Of a stretch of 64,000 bases of DNA, positions 47,275 through 61,907 are shown one piece after another. Each line of letters starts with the position of its first letter. Position 1 is the first letter of the stretch. The translations under genes and the position numbers were made by a program. The notes below the pieces were generated by a model. That model saw nothing but the letters and a program-made list of their open reading frames with translations. It was not told the DNA's origin and made no database searches. The stretch lies in assembly GCF_018448935.1 (NCBI RefSeq), contig NZ_RCWC01000017.1:1-64000 (forward strand). The letters run 5' to 3'. This DNA is from Photorhabdus noenieputensis (lineage in GTDB: Bacteria > Pseudomonadota > Gammaproteobacteria > Enterobacterales > Enterobacteriaceae).

Positions 47275-47655
47275 TCATTCTGGGCGGCTAATCAACCAAA
47301 TACCATACAAGATAAAAATCACACCCGCGGTTTTCAATAATGTGATGGTTTCATTAAACCAAGGCAATAAAGCCGCCATTAAATAGACAAATACATAACT
47401 TAAGCTTATTAACGGATAGGATTTATTTAATGGCAAATATTTTAGCGTAAATAGCCAGCACAGCATAGATAATAGATATCCAGCCAGACCAGCCATTACC
47501 ATCATCAGAGAATGACGATAACTCCATAGCCACTCAACATCAAACCAATGCAAACCAAGATTCAATGTTGGTAAATTGACAACACCCCATTTCAGTAATA
47601 ACTGGGCTATTGTCACCAGTAATACGCTAACTAATCCCCAAATATAACCTTTCAT
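47275..47655 (-). CDS. arnF: undecaprenyl-phosphate-L-Ara4N flippase subunit
   Basis: The 126-aa protein has four membrane helices (EamA/SMR-like). With ArnE it moves undecaprenyl-phosphate-aminoarabinose to the periplasmic face. It overlaps arnE by 4 bases and is last in the operon. Confidence 0.88.
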   Translation of the reverse strand: MKGYIWGLVSVLLVTIAQLLLKWGVVNLPTLNLGLHWFDVEWLWSYRHSLMMVMAGLAGYLLSMLCWLFTLKYLPLNKSYPLISLSYVFVYLMAALLPWFNETITLLKTAGVIFILYGIWLISRPE

Positions 47656-47993
47656 TCATTCAAGCTCATCAGCAAAATTCCCAACATGATAAACACAACC
47701 CCACTCCAATGTTTTCTGCCTGCTTTTTCCTGATAGAAAAATTTCCCCGCCAAAGTGACCATAATAAAATTTATACTCAACATTGGATAAGCAATGCCTA
47801 ACGGCAATATCTGCAATAAACGGAGCCAAAATAACATTCCTATAGCCAACAGAATCACCGCTCCTATCAACCATTTCAATACAGATGCCCGCTGATAAAC
47901 ATCACTCTGCCAACATATCACAGCCTGTTTCTGACATAGCTGGCCAGCACATGTCAGTAAGCTAACCAGCAACAATAAAGCAAAATTTATCAT
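47652..47993 (-). CDS. arnE: undecaprenyl-phosphate-L-Ara4N flippase subunit
   Basis: The 113-aa four-helix protein is the partner of ArnF, with SMR-like motifs ([17 protein letters not shown]). It overlaps arnT and arnF by 4 bases each. Confidence 0.88.
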   Translation of the reverse strand: MINFALLLLVSLLTCAGQLCQKQAVICWQSDVYQRASVLKWLIGAVILLAIGMLFWLRLLQILPLGIAYPMLSINFIMVTLAGKFFYQEKAGRKHWSGVVFIMLGILLMSLNE

Positions 47994-49651
47994 GGTCGCT
48001 TCTCGTAAACCAAAATAGCAAAGCGATAATTGCGACTAATTTGATCTGCCTTTGGCAAATCAGGTAATTTTTCATTTTTATATAAATGGAAGAGTACTGA
48101 TACCCGCCCTTCTTTACGCGCTTTCTCTAACCATTGCGGAAAATCTTTATAGCTGATATATCGATATCGGCTATCTGGATAATTCAACCCATATTCCAGC
48201 TCTCCCCAATTCTCAAGCATATAAATATCGCTACGCTTCATCTCCCAAGCTACAGTGGTTGCAAGACCAACACTTTCCGATAGAATATAGCGACTATCTG
48301 CAAGTTCCTGATGATGTAACTTAATAAAACTCTGCGGTAATTTGGAGTTAACAGTATTCTCAGGCAAAGCATTACCTATCACTGAGCTGACAACAATGGA
48401 ACAAAATGCGGCCCATAACCAATATTTCCCATTCAGCGCAAAACATAGATAACCAATAATTCCCCAAATACCAAAAGCAACAATCGCTAAAACCCATTTA
48501 GACCATTCTGATGGCTGATATAAAGAGTGTTCTGTTACTGCTTCCATAGCAAATAGAATCATTACCGCCAGCAAACCAAGAAATACGTTAATCATTCCAT
48601 TGATCTTTAGCAATTTCATCTTGCCATCTTTTACACAATCGACACCAAATTTAGCCATCATCATTGCCAATGGTGCCATACAAGGCAGGATATAAGTTGG
48701 CAATTTTCCCTTTGCAATACTGAAAAATAACAATGGCACGACAAACCAGCAAAGTAGAAAAAACATTTCAGGATTGGATTTTCTTTCTTTCCAACTTTTC
48801 ACCACTGCCCCGGGTAATAATCCCAACCACGGAATCACACCAAAGATCAAAATGGGTATGTAGTACCAGAACGGTGCAATATGCTGTGCATCATCGGAAG
48901 AAAAACGCTTAATATGCTCAATCCAGAAGAAATAGTGCCAATAGTCAGGCTCACGTTGGGCAATTGCAATCACCCACGGTAAACTAATTGCTATCGCTGA
49001 AATAACAGCAAGTGGGCCAAAGTAGACTATTTGCAGGAGCCGTCTCTGATAAATAACAATGGGTAGCACCGCAATGACCGGAACGGCCAATGCCAGAAAC
49101 CCTTTGGTCATAAAGCCCATACCGCAGCACAAACCAAGCACCAAATATGCAATAATCCGTTGTCTGGTACAATCTGCTGTTAGCGCCCAGAAGCTGCACA
49201 TCATAGCTGCCGTTACCCATAAAGAAAACATCGGATCGAGTACGCTATAAGTACCGATGGCAAATACCAGAAACATTGAGATATAAATAAGGCTAGCGGC
49301 AAAAGCAATATGCCGGTTATGCCACATCATCATAGCAAGTCGATATAATAAAATTGTGCTGATAAAAATACAGAAGACCGACCCAAAACGGACCGCAAAA
49401 TTATTATCACCAAAAATCCACTGGCTAATATTATTAATCCAATAACCCGCTACAGGCTTTTCAAAATAACGAATATCCAGCAAATACGGAACAATCCAAT
49501 CACCTCGTTGCAGCATTTCTCGACTAATTTCTGCATAACGGGTTTCATCAGGCTGCCATAGCAGGCGGCCATTAAGGGGCAATAAATAGGTAAGGACAAA
49601 AAAAAGAGCGATCAAAAAGGCCCCCACTTTACACGCCCGGTTATTTAACAT
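47990..49651 (-). CDS. arnT: L-Ara4N transferase
   Basis: This inner-membrane glycosyltransferase moves L-Ara4N from undecaprenyl phosphate to lipid A phosphates, which lowers binding of polymyxin and cationic peptides. The 553-aa protein has 11-12 N-terminal helices, then a periplasmic C-terminal domain. The first periplasmic loop holds [15 protein letters not shown], the GT-C type acidic signature. Confidence 0.95.
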   Translation of the reverse strand: MLNNRACKVGAFLIALFFVLTYLLPLNGRLLWQPDETRYAEISREMLQRGDWIVPYLLDIRYFEKPVAGYWINNISQWIFGDNNFAVRFGSVFCIFISTILLYRLAMMMWHNRHIAFAASLIYISMFLVFAIGTYSVLDPMFSLWVTAAMMCSFWALTADCTRQRIIAYLVLGLCCGMGFMTKGFLALAVPVIAVLPIVIYQRRLLQIVYFGPLAVISAIAISLPWVIAIAQREPDYWHYFFWIEHIKRFSSDDAQHIAPFWYYIPILIFGVIPWLGLLPGAVVKSWKERKSNPEMFFLLCWFVVPLLFFSIAKGKLPTYILPCMAPLAMMMAKFGVDCVKDGKMKLLKINGMINVFLGLLAVMILFAMEAVTEHSLYQPSEWSKWVLAIVAFGIWGIIGYLCFALNGKYWLWAAFCSIVVSSVIGNALPENTVNSKLPQSFIKLHHQELADSRYILSESVGLATTVAWEMKRSDIYMLENWGELEYGLNYPDSRYRYISYKDFPQWLEKARKEGRVSVLFHLYKNEKLPDLPKADQISRNYRFAILVYEKRP

Positions 49652-49658
49652 ATATAAG

Positions 49659-50552
49659 TTAAACCTCTTGTTGGCATCCTAACCATCCTTCTCTGCCGGG
49701 AAACTCGGAACGAATAATTCTCCCGACAGGAAGCCGCTGTATATTTTCAGGCAGCAGATGACTCAATGCACAAAATTGTATGTTTTCCTGATGAACCATT
49801 TCCAACAGCGTTGCAAATTCTGTGGACTTGGACATCCCTTCAACTTCCGTATGGATGGTATATACCGGAACTCCCTGGCTGTTTTTTATCTTATCAAGGA
49901 TAAATTGATTAAAATCTTCATCTTTGACCTGAATTCCTATCACTTCGTCATAAGTTGGCAACGTCACCGGAATTTGCACAGTACCCAGAGTACCATCAGG
50001 CAAAATGGGCCTGAATGGATGAGTTCCCCGACAATCGCTGTTGTAATCAAATCCAAACTGTTGCTTTACCGCGAGTACGCGTTCATCCGCTCGCCAACCA
50101 GCAACAGCAGAACAAGTTACCCGTTGACCAATTGCCTGTACCAATGCATCCACCCCCAGTTTAACCTGCTCTGTTAACTGAGTTTCAGACCAACGGCCAA
50201 CTTTCGCCTGCCAACGCTGATGATCCCAGGCATGCAAACCCACTTCATGGCCTGCATCCAGTGTTTGCTTCATCAAGTAGCCTAAATCTTTAGCAATCTT
50301 CTTACCCGGCCATGCCGTTCCCGCCAGTAAAATATCAAGACCATACAGAGACGCTGCATTTGACCTCAACATTTTCCATAAGAATTTCGGCCGTAAAAGA
50401 CGCCACAAATGGCGTCCCATATTATCCGGCCCAACACTAAAGAAAAAACTGGCCTGAATCTGATGTTTTGCCAAAATTTTGAGCAATTGCGGCACCCCTT
50501 CAACGGTCCCTCGATAGGTATCCACATCAACTCTCAAGCCAACTTGTTTCAT
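49659..50552 (-). CDS. arnD: 4-deoxy-4-formamido-L-Ara-phosphoundecaprenol deformylase
   Basis: It removes the formyl group on the undecaprenyl carrier. The 297-aa polysaccharide-deacetylase-type protein has [10 protein letters not shown] near the N-terminus (metal-binding Asp) and [11 protein letters not shown] with the metal His residues. It overlaps arnA at TAATG. Confidence 0.95.
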   Translation of the reverse strand: MKQVGLRVDVDTYRGTVEGVPQLLKILAKHQIQASFFFSVGPDNMGRHLWRLLRPKFLWKMLRSNAASLYGLDILLAGTAWPGKKIAKDLGYLMKQTLDAGHEVGLHAWDHQRWQAKVGRWSETQLTEQVKLGVDALVQAIGQRVTCSAVAGWRADERVLAVKQQFGFDYNSDCRGTHPFRPILPDGTLGTVQIPVTLPTYDEVIGIQVKDEDFNQFILDKIKNSQGVPVYTIHTEVEGMSKSTEFATLLEMVHQENIQFCALSHLLPENIQRLPVGRIIRSEFPGREGWLGCQQEV

Positions 50553-52534
50553 TAATTTTTCCCTAATTCTTCCACTGCGCCACGTAAGAAGAAATCCAGT
50601 GTTTCATTTATCGTCTGCTTCATATCAATGGTTGGCTTCCAACCTAATAACCGTTCCGCGTTTTTAATACTTGGTTTACGGTGTTCAACATCCTGATAAC
50701 CTTTACCGTAGTAACTGCCACTTTCAATCTTTTTAAATCCAGCAAACGGAGGAAAATGATCTCTCAATTCATGGTTTTCAAAGCTATCAAGTAATATTTC
50801 CGCCAATTGGCGAATACTGGCTTCATTAGTTGGATTACCAATATTGATAATTTGACCGTCACATAACCCATCTCGGTTTTCAATAATACGGAACAGCGCC
50901 TCAATACCATCGTTAATATCAGTAAAGCAGCGTTTCTGTTCGCCACCATCTACTAGTTTGATCGGTGAACCCTCAACTAAGTTCAATATTAATTGTGTGA
51001 TCGCTCTGGAACTGCCAATACGCGCGGAATTCAAATTATCCAAACGTGGCCCCATCCAGTTAAATGGGCGAAATAGGGTGAATTTGAGCCCTTCTTTCTC
51101 ACCATATGCCCAAATAACACGATCTAACAATTGTTTGGATACAGAATAGATCCAGCGCTGTTTGTTGATCGGGCCAACAATCAGACGAGAGTCATCTTCA
51201 TCAAATTCTTTATCATCACACATTCCATAAACTTCTGATGTGGATGGGAAAATAATTCGTTTATTATATTTAACGCAATAACGAACAATCTTTAGATTCT
51301 CTTCAAAATCCAATTCAAATACACGCAGCGGATTACGGGTATATTCAATTGGAGTCGCAATGGCGACCAATGGCAAAACAACATCACACTTTTTAATGTG
51401 ATATTCGATCCATTCAGTATGGATATTGACATCACCTTCGATGAAGTGAAAATGCGGATTACCAATAAAACGCTCAATGGCGGAAGAACCGATATCCATA
51501 CCATAAATATCATAGTTGCCATCACGTAATAGACGTTCTGTCAAATGATTACCGATAAAGCCATTTACACCGAGAATTAATACACGTTTCCGGTGGCTAA
51601 TTTGAGTGGTTGCTTTTGGACCAACACGGACATCAGTCACAATGCTCATATCTACCGCCAAGCGGTGGCCCTGAACATACAAACCTGATTCACTCTGCCC
51701 ATTAACAATTTCTAATGCACCTTCTCCACAGGCAATAATTAACGGATCTACCGATAATACCGTTCCCGGCTGTTTGTCATGAGTCTTATTCAATGGGGAG
51801 GCGCGCCAGATCGTAATTTTACGCTCACCCAAGAAAGTAAATGCCCCGGGATATGGCTCAGTCACTGCCCTGACAAGATTGTTAATTTCAGTGGCTGATT
51901 TCCGCCAGTCAATCTCACCATCCTCAGCAGTACGACGCCCAAAGTAAGTTGCCTGACTTTCATCTTGAGGTATGGCTGGATAAGTTACCGCTTTGATCTG
52001 GGGTAATACTTGATCAAGCAGTTTTTCCGCTGCTTCACGAATTTTACCGTGCAAAGTCAACGCGGTATCTGTCTCTGCAATAGCAACCTTGTGTTGAGCG
52101 ATAATATCCCCGGCATCAGGTTTCAACACCATTTTATGCAGAGTTACACCTGTTTCCACTTCACCATTTAAAATCGCCCAGTTAATCGGGGCACGACCAC
52201 GGTATTTCGGCAACAGTGAACCATGCAGATTAAATGCACCTATGCTCGCCAGCGATAAAATATCTTCGCTCAACATATCTCGGTAATAAAAAGAGAAAAT
52301 CACATCAGGTTTCAGTTCCCGAATACGTTCAATCCAAAGTGGATGGTTAACATTCTCTGGCGCAAAAACCGGCAGCGCCAAATCTGCACTTAAACGGGCA
52401 ACAGAAGAGAAAAAATGGTTTTCATTAGGATCATCTGTATGGGTAAATACCGCCTGAATATCAAAACCGGCTTTAATTAAAGCATTGATCCCGACACAGC
52501 CGATATCATGATAGGCAAATACAATTGCTTTCAT
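50552..52534 (-). CDS. arnA: bifunctional UDP-glucuronate decarboxylase / UDP-Ara4N formyltransferase
   Basis: The N-terminal domain (1-304) formylates UDP-L-Ara4[20 protein letters not shown] is the formyltransferase signature. The C-terminal domain (305-660) oxidatively decarboxylates UDP-glucuronate, with NAD motif [10 protein letters not shown] and catalytic YSVSK. Full length 660 aa. Confidence 0.97.
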   Translation of the reverse strand: MKAIVFAYHDIGCVGINALIKAGFDIQAVFTHTDDPNENHFFSSVARLSADLALPVFAPENVNHPLWIERIRELKPDVIFSFYYRDMLSEDILSLASIGAFNLHGSLLPKYRGRAPINWAILNGEVETGVTLHKMVLKPDAGDIIAQHKVAIAETDTALTLHGKIREAAEKLLDQVLPQIKAVTYPAIPQDESQATYFGRRTAEDGEIDWRKSATEINNLVRAVTEPYPGAFTFLGERKITIWRASPLNKTHDKQPGTVLSVDPLIIACGEGALEIVNGQSESGLYVQGHRLAVDMSIVTDVRVGPKATTQISHRKRVLILGVNGFIGNHLTERLLRDGNYDIYGMDIGSSAIERFIGNPHFHFIEGDVNIHTEWIEYHIKKCDVVLPLVAIATPIEYTRNPLRVFELDFEENLKIVRYCVKYNKRIIFPSTSEVYGMCDDKEFDEDDSRLIVGPINKQRWIYSVSKQLLDRVIWAYGEKEGLKFTLFRPFNWMGPRLDNLNSARIGSSRAITQLILNLVEGSPIKLVDGGEQKRCFTDINDGIEALFRIIENRDGLCDGQIINIGNPTNEASIRQLAEILLDSFENHELRDHFPPFAGFKKIESGSYYGKGYQDVEHRKPSIKNAERLLGWKPTIDMKQTINETLDFFLRGAVEELGKN

Positions 52535-53514
52535 TTAGTACTCTCTTCCTGGTTGTCGTTGGTCTTTTTATTTCCGACCACTTTTTGAATAAAATAACGC
52601 GGGCGTGCACGAACATCGTTATAGATACGGCCTATGTATTCACCTAATAAGCCCATCGCGACGAACTGTGCGCCAATAAACATGAAAAGGATGGCAAATA
52701 GAGTAAATACCCCTTCTGCTGCCCATATGGCACCGAAAATCAGACGTAAAACCACCAATAATACAGCCAGCAAAAAACCAGAAACTGCAATCACACTGCC
52801 TACTACACTCAGTAAACGCAAAGGTGCGGTTGTCAGGCAGGTCAGCAAGTCATACATCAGATTAATCAGCTTCATAAAGCTGTATTTAGAATCGCCAAAT
52901 TCACGCTCTGCATGAGCAACATCAATCTCAATGGTTTGACGGGCAAACGTGTTTGCCAGAATAGGAATAAAGGTGCTGCGCTCATGGCACTGCAACATGG
53001 CTTCAACAATATGGCGACGATAGGCACGGAGCATACAGCCATAATCTCCCATAGAACGGCCTGTTGCCTTAGTAATCATCGCATTGATGATTTTTGAAGC
53101 TGTTTTACGGAACAGAGAATCCTGCCGATTAGCCCGGCGAGTACCCACAACGTCATAACCTTGTTCAGCCGTTTTAACAAGACGGGGGATCTCTTCTGGC
53201 GGATTCTGCAAATCAGCATCGAGGGTAATAATTAAATCACCATTGACCTGATTAAACCCCGCCATAATCGCTGAATGCTGACCATAATTACGATTAAGTA
53301 AAATTGCGATAATATGATTTTCAGGTTGTTCCGCGGCCTGAATCAGAATTTCCGCAGATTTATCACTACTGCCATCATCGACAAGAATAAGCTCATATTC
53401 CTGAGTCAATTGTTTACAAGCTGCTAAGGTTCTTTCCAATAAAAGAGGCAAACTTTCTTCTTCGTTATAAACCGGAATAACAACAGAAACTTTTTTAATT
53501 TGTTCAAATAACAC
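52531..53514 (-). CDS. arnC: undecaprenyl-phosphate L-Ara4FN transferase
   Basis: This GT2 glycosyltransferase attaches Ara4FN to undecaprenyl phosphate. The 327-aa protein shows [40 protein letters not shown] and two C-terminal membrane helices. It lies directly after arnB and overlaps arnA by 4 bases. Confidence 0.96.
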   Translation of the reverse strand: MLFEQIKKVSVVIPVYNEEESLPLLLERTLAACKQLTQEYELILVDDGSSDKSAEILIQAAEQPENHIIAILLNRNYGQHSAIMAGFNQVNGDLIITLDADLQNPPEEIPRLVKTAEQGYDVVGTRRANRQDSLFRKTASKIINAMITKATGRSMGDYGCMLRAYRRHIVEAMLQCHERSTFIPILANTFARQTIEIDVAHAEREFGDSKYSFMKLINLMYDLLTCLTTAPLRLLSVVGSVIAVSGFLLAVLLVVLRLIFGAIWAAEGVFTLFAILFMFIGAQFVAMGLLGEYIGRIYNDVRARPRYFIQKVVGNKKTNDNQEESTK

Positions 53515-54660
53515 TTATCTGTGCTCCGAGATAATTTCTTGTAAAACATCAATAACATAATCCACATCGTCATCACTCATATCAGGAAAAAGTGGTAATG
53601 AACAAAGTGTTGCTGAATTCCATTCTGATTCGGGTAATGACAATTTCGGATACCGATCCCGATAATATTTTTGTGTATGCGCAGCCCTGAAATGCAAACC
53701 TGTGCCAATATTTTTCTCTTTTAAACGTTCCATTAACGTATCGCGATCAATACCACAACCATCCTTATCAACCCGCACCATAAATAGATGATGTGCATGC
53801 ATATGCTCATAATCAGGCACATTTAACATCAGCAAAGGCGAATCTTTTAATGCCGCTGAATAACGGGCAACAATTTGCCGACGGCGAATATTCATTGATT
53901 CCAATTTACTTAATTGCACAACAGCAATCGCAGCATGAATATCAGATAAATTATATTTGTAACCCGGTTCTACAACTTCCGCCTGTGGTCTCCTGCCTTG
54001 AATCTGACGATCAAAAGCATCAATGCCTAGTCCATGAAACTTTAGACATCGAATCCGTTCAACAAGTTCATTATTATCCGTAGCAATTAATCCACCTTCC
54101 GCACAAGTGGCATTTTTTATGGCATGGAAAGAGAAAATCGCTGTGCCATGCTCACCAATCCATTCACTCTTATAACGGGTTCCTAATGCATGAGCTGCGT
54201 CTTCAATCAATGGAATATCCGCTTCCTGAGCAATCCCACGCAATGCATCTAAATCACAAGGCGCACCGGCATAGTGAACCGGAATAATCGCTTTGGTTCT
54301 GGAAGTAATCGCCTTTTTCACTACCTGCGCATCGACCATTAATGTATGACGATCAACATCAATCATGATCGGTTCAGCGCCAAGCAAACAGATCATATTT
54401 ATTGTGGAAACCCAAGTTTGAGACGGTGTAATCACTTCGTCACCAGGGCCTATTCCCAGTGCCATGAGTGTCAGATGCATACCCGCCGTTGCAGAGGCCA
54501 ATGCAACCGCATGTTTGCAGCCAAACATACGGCAAAAGTCCTGTTCCAATTGATGATTTTGCGGGCCTGTTGTAATCCAACCCGAACGAAGAACCTTCTC
54601 TACTGCCTGAATCTCTTCATCACCTATCGCAGGACGAGAAAATGGAAGAAAGCTACCCAT
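53515..54660 (-). CDS. arnB: UDP-Ara4O aminotransferase
   Basis: This PLP enzyme converts UDP-L-Ara4O to UDP-L-Ara4N using glutamate. The 381-aa protein has the DegT/DnrJ pattern; PLP lysine in [15 protein letters not shown], and N-terminal [14 protein letters not shown]. The start is the ATG at 54660 (MGSFLPF); a TTG three codons upstream is less likely. It is first in arnBCADTEF. Confidence 0.96.
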   Translation of the reverse strand: MGSFLPFSRPAIGDEEIQAVEKVLRSGWITTGPQNHQLEQDFCRMFGCKHAVALASATAGMHLTLMALGIGPGDEVITPSQTWVSTINMICLLGAEPIMIDVDRHTLMVDAQVVKKAITSRTKAIIPVHYAGAPCDLDALRGIAQEADIPLIEDAAHALGTRYKSEWIGEHGTAIFSFHAIKNATCAEGGLIATDNNELVERIRCLKFHGLGIDAFDRQIQGRRPQAEVVEPGYKYNLSDIHAAIAVVQLSKLESMNIRRRQIVARYSAALKDSPLLMLNVPDYEHMHAHHLFMVRVDKDGCGIDRDTLMERLKEKNIGTGLHFRAAHTQKYYRDRYPKLSLPESEWNSATLCSLPLFPDMSDDDVDYVIDVLQEIISEHR

Positions 54661-54694
54661 AAACCACAATCCAATTCATTCATAATATAACGAT

Positions 54695-54729
54695 ATATTA
54701 GATGACTATATTTGAACGAATCGTAAACA
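54695..54729 (-). promoter_or_regulatory. PhoP-type box and -10 of the arn operon
   Basis: On the minus strand TGTTTA-N5-CGTTCA (54729-54713) approximates the PhoP direct repeat TGTTTA-N5-TGTTTA. After 12 bases follows TAATAT (54700-54695) as -10. This is the class I PhoP promoter spacing. The start lies about 45 bases before arnB. Confidence 0.6.
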
Positions 54730-54816
54730 CAGGTATGATTTAGCAAATTAAGTGAAAATTACTATAGATCCACGATACGTACAGATTCACAGTAGGCACA
54801 TCAGGCTGGGCTGTAA

Positions 54817-55593
54817 TTAAGGTAAGAAAACCTGCCAATATTTATCTGCCTTTTCTGGCATGCATTTGATATCAGCAGCAAAAACTTGAGAGAGCGTGTT
54901 TTCTTTCATGACCTCATCCGGTTTTCCATTCGCAATCAATGCTCCATTAGCAAGCAACCAGATCCGATCAGCTTTATCATAACTATGATTTAGATCATGA
55001 CCACTCATAACTACGGTTCCACCGAATGCACAAAATTTCTTTATCAACAGATCAAGTGCTGCTACCTGAGTGATATCAAGATTATTCGTAGGCTCATCCA
55101 AGAGCAATAATTTGCCTTCCGAATTGATTGCTGGCCAGACTTGCAAAAAAACCCCTGTTAATCGCACCCTTTGCCATTCACCACCAGATAGATTGCCTAC
55201 AGGTGTCTCCAGCAGCTTTCCCAACTTAAAAAAGGAACAAAGTTCTGACAACACGCCGTCACAATTAACAAGATGCGCAGCTAAATGCAGTTGCAGATAT
55301 TGAAAAACCGGCATTATTGGCACAGAAGAAATTTGTTGGCTAAGCCATGCTCTGTGCCGTGCTAATTGGCAGTGACTATATTGACTAAGACACTTTTGCT
55401 GCAAATTGATTACACCACTATAAGGTAAAATACCGGCCATACAGGCCAGTAATGTACTTTTTCCTGAACCATTCGGCCCAATGAGATGTACCTGCTCACC
55501 TTGTTGTACCAACGCTGTCAGCGGCATTAATCGGTTTCGTACTGATACTTGGCTGAGAGCCATTAACTGATTGGTCACTTGCACATTATTCAC
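54817..55593 (-). CDS. btuD: vitamin B12 ABC transporter ATPase
   Basis: The 258-aa protein has Walker A GPNGSGKST, signature LSGGEWQRV, Walker B LLLLDEPTNNLD and H-loop MSGHDLNH. It pairs with BtuC, ending 4 bases before it. E. coli has btuE between them; here none. Confidence 0.95.
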   Translation of the reverse strand: MNNVQVTNQLMALSQVSVRNRLMPLTALVQQGEQVHLIGPNGSGKSTLLACMAGILPYSGVINLQQKCLSQYSHCQLARHRAWLSQQISSVPIMPVFQYLQLHLAAHLVNCDGVLSELCSFFKLGKLLETPVGNLSGGEWQRVRLTGVFLQVWPAINSEGKLLLLDEPTNNLDITQVAALDLLIKKFCAFGGTVVMSGHDLNHSYDKADRIWLLANGALIANGKPDEVMKENTLSQVFAADIKCMPEKADKYWQVFLP

Positions 55594-55597
55594 CTTC

Positions 55598-56605
55598 TTA
55601 ATTCCAGTCTCTGACTCTCAATAATAACCAAATGAATACTGGCGCACCCAATGTTGCAGTCACAACGCCAATCGGCACTTCTGCATTATTTAAGCTAAGG
55701 CGGGAAAACAAATCAGCCAGCAATAATCCACAACCGCCGGATAGAACACAGGCAGGCAATAGCATTTTATAATCTGTCAGACCGCATAGGCGCAAAATAT
55801 GTGGAATAACCAAACCAATAAAACTGATTGTTCCAGCAAGTGCAACACTTAACCCTACCAATAACCCAACAGCAAATACAAATAAATTACGCCAATAATA
55901 AAGCGAGATACCCAACTGTTGAGCCTGTGTTTCTCCCAGTGAAAGAAAATTAAGTACTTTTCCTTGCCTGCTCAACCAAATGATCAAAGGAAACAAAGCG
56001 ACTACCAACCATTGCTGCCGCCAGTCTATTCCACTGAAACTTCCCATCATCCAATACATTAGCTGACGCAAATCTAGGCTAGTACTAAAATAAACCATCC
56101 AGGTCATTAACGCTCCAGAAACGACACCAAAAGCAACCCCCACCAGCAACAAACGCGCATTATTCAGATAACGCTTTCTTGAAAAAGTCAGCAATATCAT
56201 TGTGACAGTCAGCGCTCCGAGCACCGCGCTAATACTTAATAACCAGAATGGCGCAATACCATGAAACATCAACACCAGAAACACGACTACCACGCTAGCA
56301 CCATTACTGACCCCCAATAGCCCAGGTTCCGCCAACGGATTTTCAAATAGTGCCTGCATTACGGTACCCGCCACAGTCAAGCTTGCACCCACAGCAACTA
56401 CAGCTAATACACGCGGAAAACGCAACTGCCACACAAATAATTGACCTGTTTCAGAAAACCATTCATCAGGCCAGATCCAATTTTCCCCGGCACAGAGTGA
56501 GAGAAAAAAAACCAATAGAAATAAACAAATGAGAATTGCCAGAAAGCGATAATCACGCCTTTTCTGACGAGTCACTAATTCAGTGATGGAATAAGTGGGC
56601 TGCAT
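55598..56605 (-). CDS. btuC: vitamin B12 ABC transporter permease
   Basis: The 335-aa permease has about 10 helices, with [20 protein letters not shown] and [12 protein letters not shown] (ATPase contact). It follows ihfA after a terminator. Confidence 0.95.
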   Translation of the reverse strand: MQPTYSITELVTRQKRRDYRFLAILICLFLLVFFLSLCAGENWIWPDEWFSETGQLFVWQLRFPRVLAVVAVGASLTVAGTVMQALFENPLAEPGLLGVSNGASVVVVFLVLMFHGIAPFWLLSISAVLGALTVTMILLTFSRKRYLNNARLLLVGVAFGVVSGALMTWMVYFSTSLDLRQLMYWMMGSFSGIDWRQQWLVVALFPLIIWLSRQGKVLNFLSLGETQAQQLGISLYYWRNLFVFAVGLLVGLSVALAGTISFIGLVIPHILRLCGLTDYKMLLPACVLSGGCGLLLADLFSRLSLNNAEVPIGVVTATLGAPVFIWLLLRVRDWN

Positions 56606-56640
56606 GGTAAATCAAGCTCATGAGGGAGAATTCGTTTAAG

Positions 56641-56670
56641 AAAAAGGCCGCTATTGATGCGGCCTTTTTG
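56641..56670 (-). terminator. ihfA terminator
   Basis: AAAAAGGCCGC / GCGGCCTTTTT with loop TATTGAT, a strong terminator touching the ihfA stop; btuC must rely on readthrough or its own promoter. Confidence 0.93.
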
Positions 56671-56671
56671 A

Positions 56672-56968
56672 TTATTCTTTAGGCGTGGCTTTCTCAACCC
56701 TGCTTTTTAACTTCTGACCAGGACGGAATGTCACTACTCGGCGAGCTGTAATCGGAATGTCCTCACCAGTCTTAGGATTACGCCCCGGACGTTGGTTTTT
56801 ATCCCGTAAATCAAAGTTGCCAAATCCAGACAATTTTACCTGCTCACCATTCTCCAAAGAACGACGCACTTCTTCAAAGAATAATTCAACCAGATCTTTA
56901 GCATCACGTTTGCTAATTCCCAGTTTCTCAAACAGATTTTCTGACATTTCAGCTTTAGTAAGCGCCAT
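56672..56968 (-). CDS. ihfA: integration host factor alpha subunit
   Basis: The 98-aa protein forms the DNA-bending IHF heterodimer with IhfB. It has the family signature [21 protein letters not shown] with the intercalating Pro in RPGRNP. It lies 4 bases after pheT, as in E. coli. Confidence 0.97.
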   Translation of the reverse strand: MALTKAEMSENLFEKLGISKRDAKDLVELFFEEVRRSLENGEQVKLSGFGNFDLRDKNQRPGRNPKTGEDIPITARRVVTFRPGQKLKSRVEKATPKE

Positions 56969-56972
56969 AAGT

Positions 56973-59360
56973 TCAGTCCCTCAAGGATGCTTGGAATCGC
57001 TGTTTCAGCACTGCAACACATTTATTAATTGTCGCAGCAATCTCTTCTTCTTCCAGTGTACGCGCGGTATCCTGCAAGATAAAACTTATAGCAAGGCTCT
57101 TATGACCCTCTGCTACACCTTTACCACAATACACGTCAAACAAGTTTATGCCAACTATATGATTTACGCCAACTTTCTTGCACTCAGCCAGAACATCTTC
57201 TACAGCAACACTTTCAGGCACCACGATCGCAATATCACGACGGTTTGACGGGAAACGGGAAATCTCTTTCGCATGAGGAACCACGCGGCTTGCCAGCTTG
57301 CTCCAGAGTACTTCGAACACCACGGTGCGACCATTTAAGTCAAGTTTACGTTCCAATTCTGGGTGAACTACACCAATATATCCGATGTATTCATTTTCCA
57401 AATAAATCGCGGCGCTTTGACCTGGGTGCAACGCCGGATTTACATCTGCCCTAAAAGAAATCTTAGATAATTTTCCGGTTAACTCCAGAACAGCTTCCAA
57501 ATCACCTTTCATATCGAAGAAATCAATAGATTGTTTTTCCAGTGACCAATGTTCTTCAAAACGATGACCGGTAATGACTCCCCCTAACATCAACTCCTGA
57601 CGAATGCCCTGCTCCGCATTTTCATCAGGAACAAAACGCAAGCCAGCTTCAAACAAGCGTACACGGTTTTGCTGGCGGTTCTGGTTATATACCACCGTCG
57701 TTAGTAAACCCGTCAGTAGAGATAAACGCATTGCTGACATATCTACTGAAATTGGGTTAGGTAGTATCAACGCTTGTTGCTGTGGATGTAACAGCGCCTG
57801 AATTTTGGGATCAACAAAGCTGTAAGTAATCGCTTCTTGATAACCTCTATCAACAAGCATCGTTTTAATACGTTGCAGGGAAAGATCCGCTTCATGATGT
57901 TTTTTCATGATAAGATCTGCACGCATCGGTACATCTGGAATATTGTTGTAACCGTAGATACGGGCAACTTCTTCCACCAGATCTGCTTCCAACTCCATAT
58001 CAAAACGCCAGCTTGGCGCAACCGCTTGCCAGCAATTTTCCTGAATAGTGACTTTGCAACCTAAACGGGTCAGGATGTCACCAACCTGTTCATCAGGTAT
58101 ATAGTGACCAATCAACCGATCCAGTTTTTCACGACGTAATGTGATTGTCGCGGACTGTGGCAATTGAGATTCATCAGTAACATCAATAATCGGACCGGCT
58201 TTACCACCACAAACATCAATCAACAGTTGAGTCGCTCTCTCTATTGCTTTGTGTTGCAACTGAGGATCAACGCCACGTTCATAACGGTGAGAAGCATCAG
58301 TGTGTAAACCATAACGACGAGCACGGCCAGCAATCGCTAAAGGGGCAAAAAATGCGCACTCAAGTAAAATATTTTGCGTCTCTTCATTCACACCTGAATG
58401 TTCACCGCCAAAAATACCTGCCATTGCAACAGCTTGTTTTTCATCAGAAATAACTAGCGTATCAGTAGAAAGATTAGCTTCTGTGCCATCCAGCAGCAGC
58501 AATTTTTCATCCTGCTTCGCCATACGCACAGTGATTGAGCCATTCAGACGTTCCAAATCAAACGCATGCAATGGTTGGCCCAATTCAAGCAATACATAGT
58601 TAGTCACATCGACAATCGGGTCGATGGAACGGATACCACCACGACGTAATTTTTCACGCATCCACTGTGGTGTTGCCGCTTTCACATTAATGTTTTTAAT
58701 TACCCGTCCCAAGTAACGTGGGCAAGCTTCTGTTGCTTCAACACGAATAGGGAAAACAGCATCTGTTGTCGGTTTTACTGCTTCAATTTGTGGTTCAGTT
58801 AATGGCATTTTATTAGCAACCGCCACATCACGCGCAACCCCTATAATACTTAGGCAATCAGCGCGATTAGGCGTAATACTAATTTCAATAACTTTATCAT
58901 CCAGCTCCAGATATTCACGCAGATCAACACCTAAAGGAGCATCAATTGGCAATTCAATAATACCGTCGTGATCCTCAGAAATACCCAGTTCAGAAAAAGA
59001 ACATAGCATCCCTTCAGAAGGTTCACCGCGCAGTTTTGCCGCCTTGATTTTGAAATCACCCGGTAATACAGCACCTACGGTTGCTACTGCAACTTTCAAC
59101 CCCAAGCGGCAATTTGGTGCACCACAGACAATGTCCAGTAGCCGTTCACCGCCTACATTCACTTTTGTTACCCGTAGCTTATCTGCATTTGGATGCTGGG
59201 CACATTGAACAACTTCACCGACAACCACACCATGAAATTGACCGGCAACAGCTTCAACGCCATCAACTTCCAGACCTATCATGGTAATTTGATCAGATAA
59301 TGTTTCACTGCTAATGGCTGGATTTACCCATTCGCGTAACCAGAGTTCACTGAATTTCAT
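56973..59360 (-). CDS. pheT: phenylalanyl-tRNA synthetase beta subunit
   Basis: The 795-aa protein has an N-terminal tRNA-binding EMAP-like domain (about 40-150, [19 protein letters not shown]), B3/B4 editing domain, B5 and the C-terminal ferredoxin-fold anticodon domain. It lies 15 bases after pheS. Confidence 0.97.
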   Translation of the reverse strand: MKFSELWLREWVNPAISSETLSDQITMIGLEVDGVEAVAGQFHGVVVGEVVQCAQHPNADKLRVTKVNVGGERLLDIVCGAPNCRLGLKVAVATVGAVLPGDFKIKAAKLRGEPSEGMLCSFSELGISEDHDGIIELPIDAPLGVDLREYLELDDKVIEISITPNRADCLSIIGVARDVAVANKMPLTEPQIEAVKPTTDAVFPIRVEATEACPRYLGRVIKNINVKAATPQWMREKLRRGGIRSIDPIVDVTNYVLLELGQPLHAFDLERLNGSITVRMAKQDEKLLLLDGTEANLSTDTLVISDEKQAVAMAGIFGGEHSGVNEETQNILLECAFFAPLAIAGRARRYGLHTDASHRYERGVDPQLQHKAIERATQLLIDVCGGKAGPIIDVTDESQLPQSATITLRREKLDRLIGHYIPDEQVGDILTRLGCKVTIQENCWQAVAPSWRFDMELEADLVEEVARIYGYNNIPDVPMRADLIMKKHHEADLSLQRIKTMLVDRGYQEAITYSFVDPKIQALLHPQQQALILPNPISVDMSAMRLSLLTGLLTTVVYNQNRQQNRVRLFEAGLRFVPDENAEQGIRQELMLGGVITGHRFEEHWSLEKQSIDFFDMKGDLEAVLELTGKLSKISFRADVNPALHPGQSAAIYLENEYIGYIGVVHPELERKLDLNGRTVVFEVLWSKLASRVVPHAKEISRFPSNRRDIAIVVPESVAVEDVLAECKKVGVNHIVGINLFDVYCGKGVAEGHKSLAISFILQDTARTLEEEEIAATINKCVAVLKQRFQASLRD

Positions 59361-59375
59361 GAGATATTCCCGCCT

Positions 59376-60497
<1,122 letters not shown>

Positions 60498-60519
60498 TTA
60501 CGCGCATAGCCCCCTGAAT

Positions 60520-60564
60520 TCAGGTGCTAAAGTAAAAAAAGATGCGAAAAAAAGCTAAGGACAT
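60520..60564 (-). CDS. pheM: phenylalanyl-tRNA synthetase operon leader peptide
   Basis: The 14-aa peptide MSLAFFRIFFYFST has five Phe codons (E. coli PheM [14 protein letters not shown]). Ribosome stalling at these codons when Phe-tRNA is scarce prevents the downstream terminator from forming. Confidence 0.93.
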   Translation of the reverse strand: MSLAFFRIFFYFST

Positions 60565-60636
60565 AATGTTGGTTCTCTCGGAATAAAAATCTTTTTGACA
60601 GCGATATTTTCGTAAGCCGCATGTGACAACAAAGTA

Positions 60637-60660
60637 AAAGAGGGAGCGTGCTCCCTCTTT
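60637..60660 (-). terminator. hairpin after rplT
   Basis: AAAGAGGGAG / CTCCCTCTTT, perfect 10-bp stem with loop CGTG (4 bases), then TTACTTTG. It separates the ribosomal genes from pheM. Confidence 0.85.
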
Positions 60661-60671
60661 ACTACCCTAAC

Positions 60672-61037
<366 letters not shown>

Positions 61038-61069
61038 CTATCGTCTCTGAGTTCTAATCTAAAAATTGC

Positions 61070-61267
61070 TTATGCGTAAGGCAGGCAAGCAACAACCAGG
61101 CCCAGATCACCTTTGGAGACCATGCCCTTTGGACGTAAATGACGTTTACGCTTGGTTGATTTCTTAGTCAGAATGTGACGAAGGTTAGCGCGCTTACGCT
61201 TAAAACCACCACTTGCAGTTTTTTTAAAGCGTTTAGCGGCGCCGCGTACTGTTTTAATCTTTGGCAT
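61070..61267 (-). CDS. rpmI: 50S ribosomal protein L35
   Basis: The 65-aa protein begins at ATG 61267 ([17 protein letters not shown]), with GGAAA upstream; the ATG at 61279 would add MEIK, not found in the family. Confidence 0.97.
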   Translation of the reverse strand: MPKIKTVRGAAKRFKKTASGGFKRKRANLRHILTKKSTKRKRHLRPKGMVSKGDLGLVVACLPYA

Positions 61268-61364
61268 TTTAATTTCCACTTCGCATTGTGAATTACAACG
61301 AATTAGTCAGGCGAACAAGCCCCAACCATCTGAACCGACTGGAGCTTATTACTTGATTGCCTAA

Positions 61365-61907
<543 letters not shown>

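Noticed and set aside
54730..54816. PmrA-type box for arn
   Set aside because: No CTTAAT direct repeat at 5-base spacing was found in the arnB-btuD gap.
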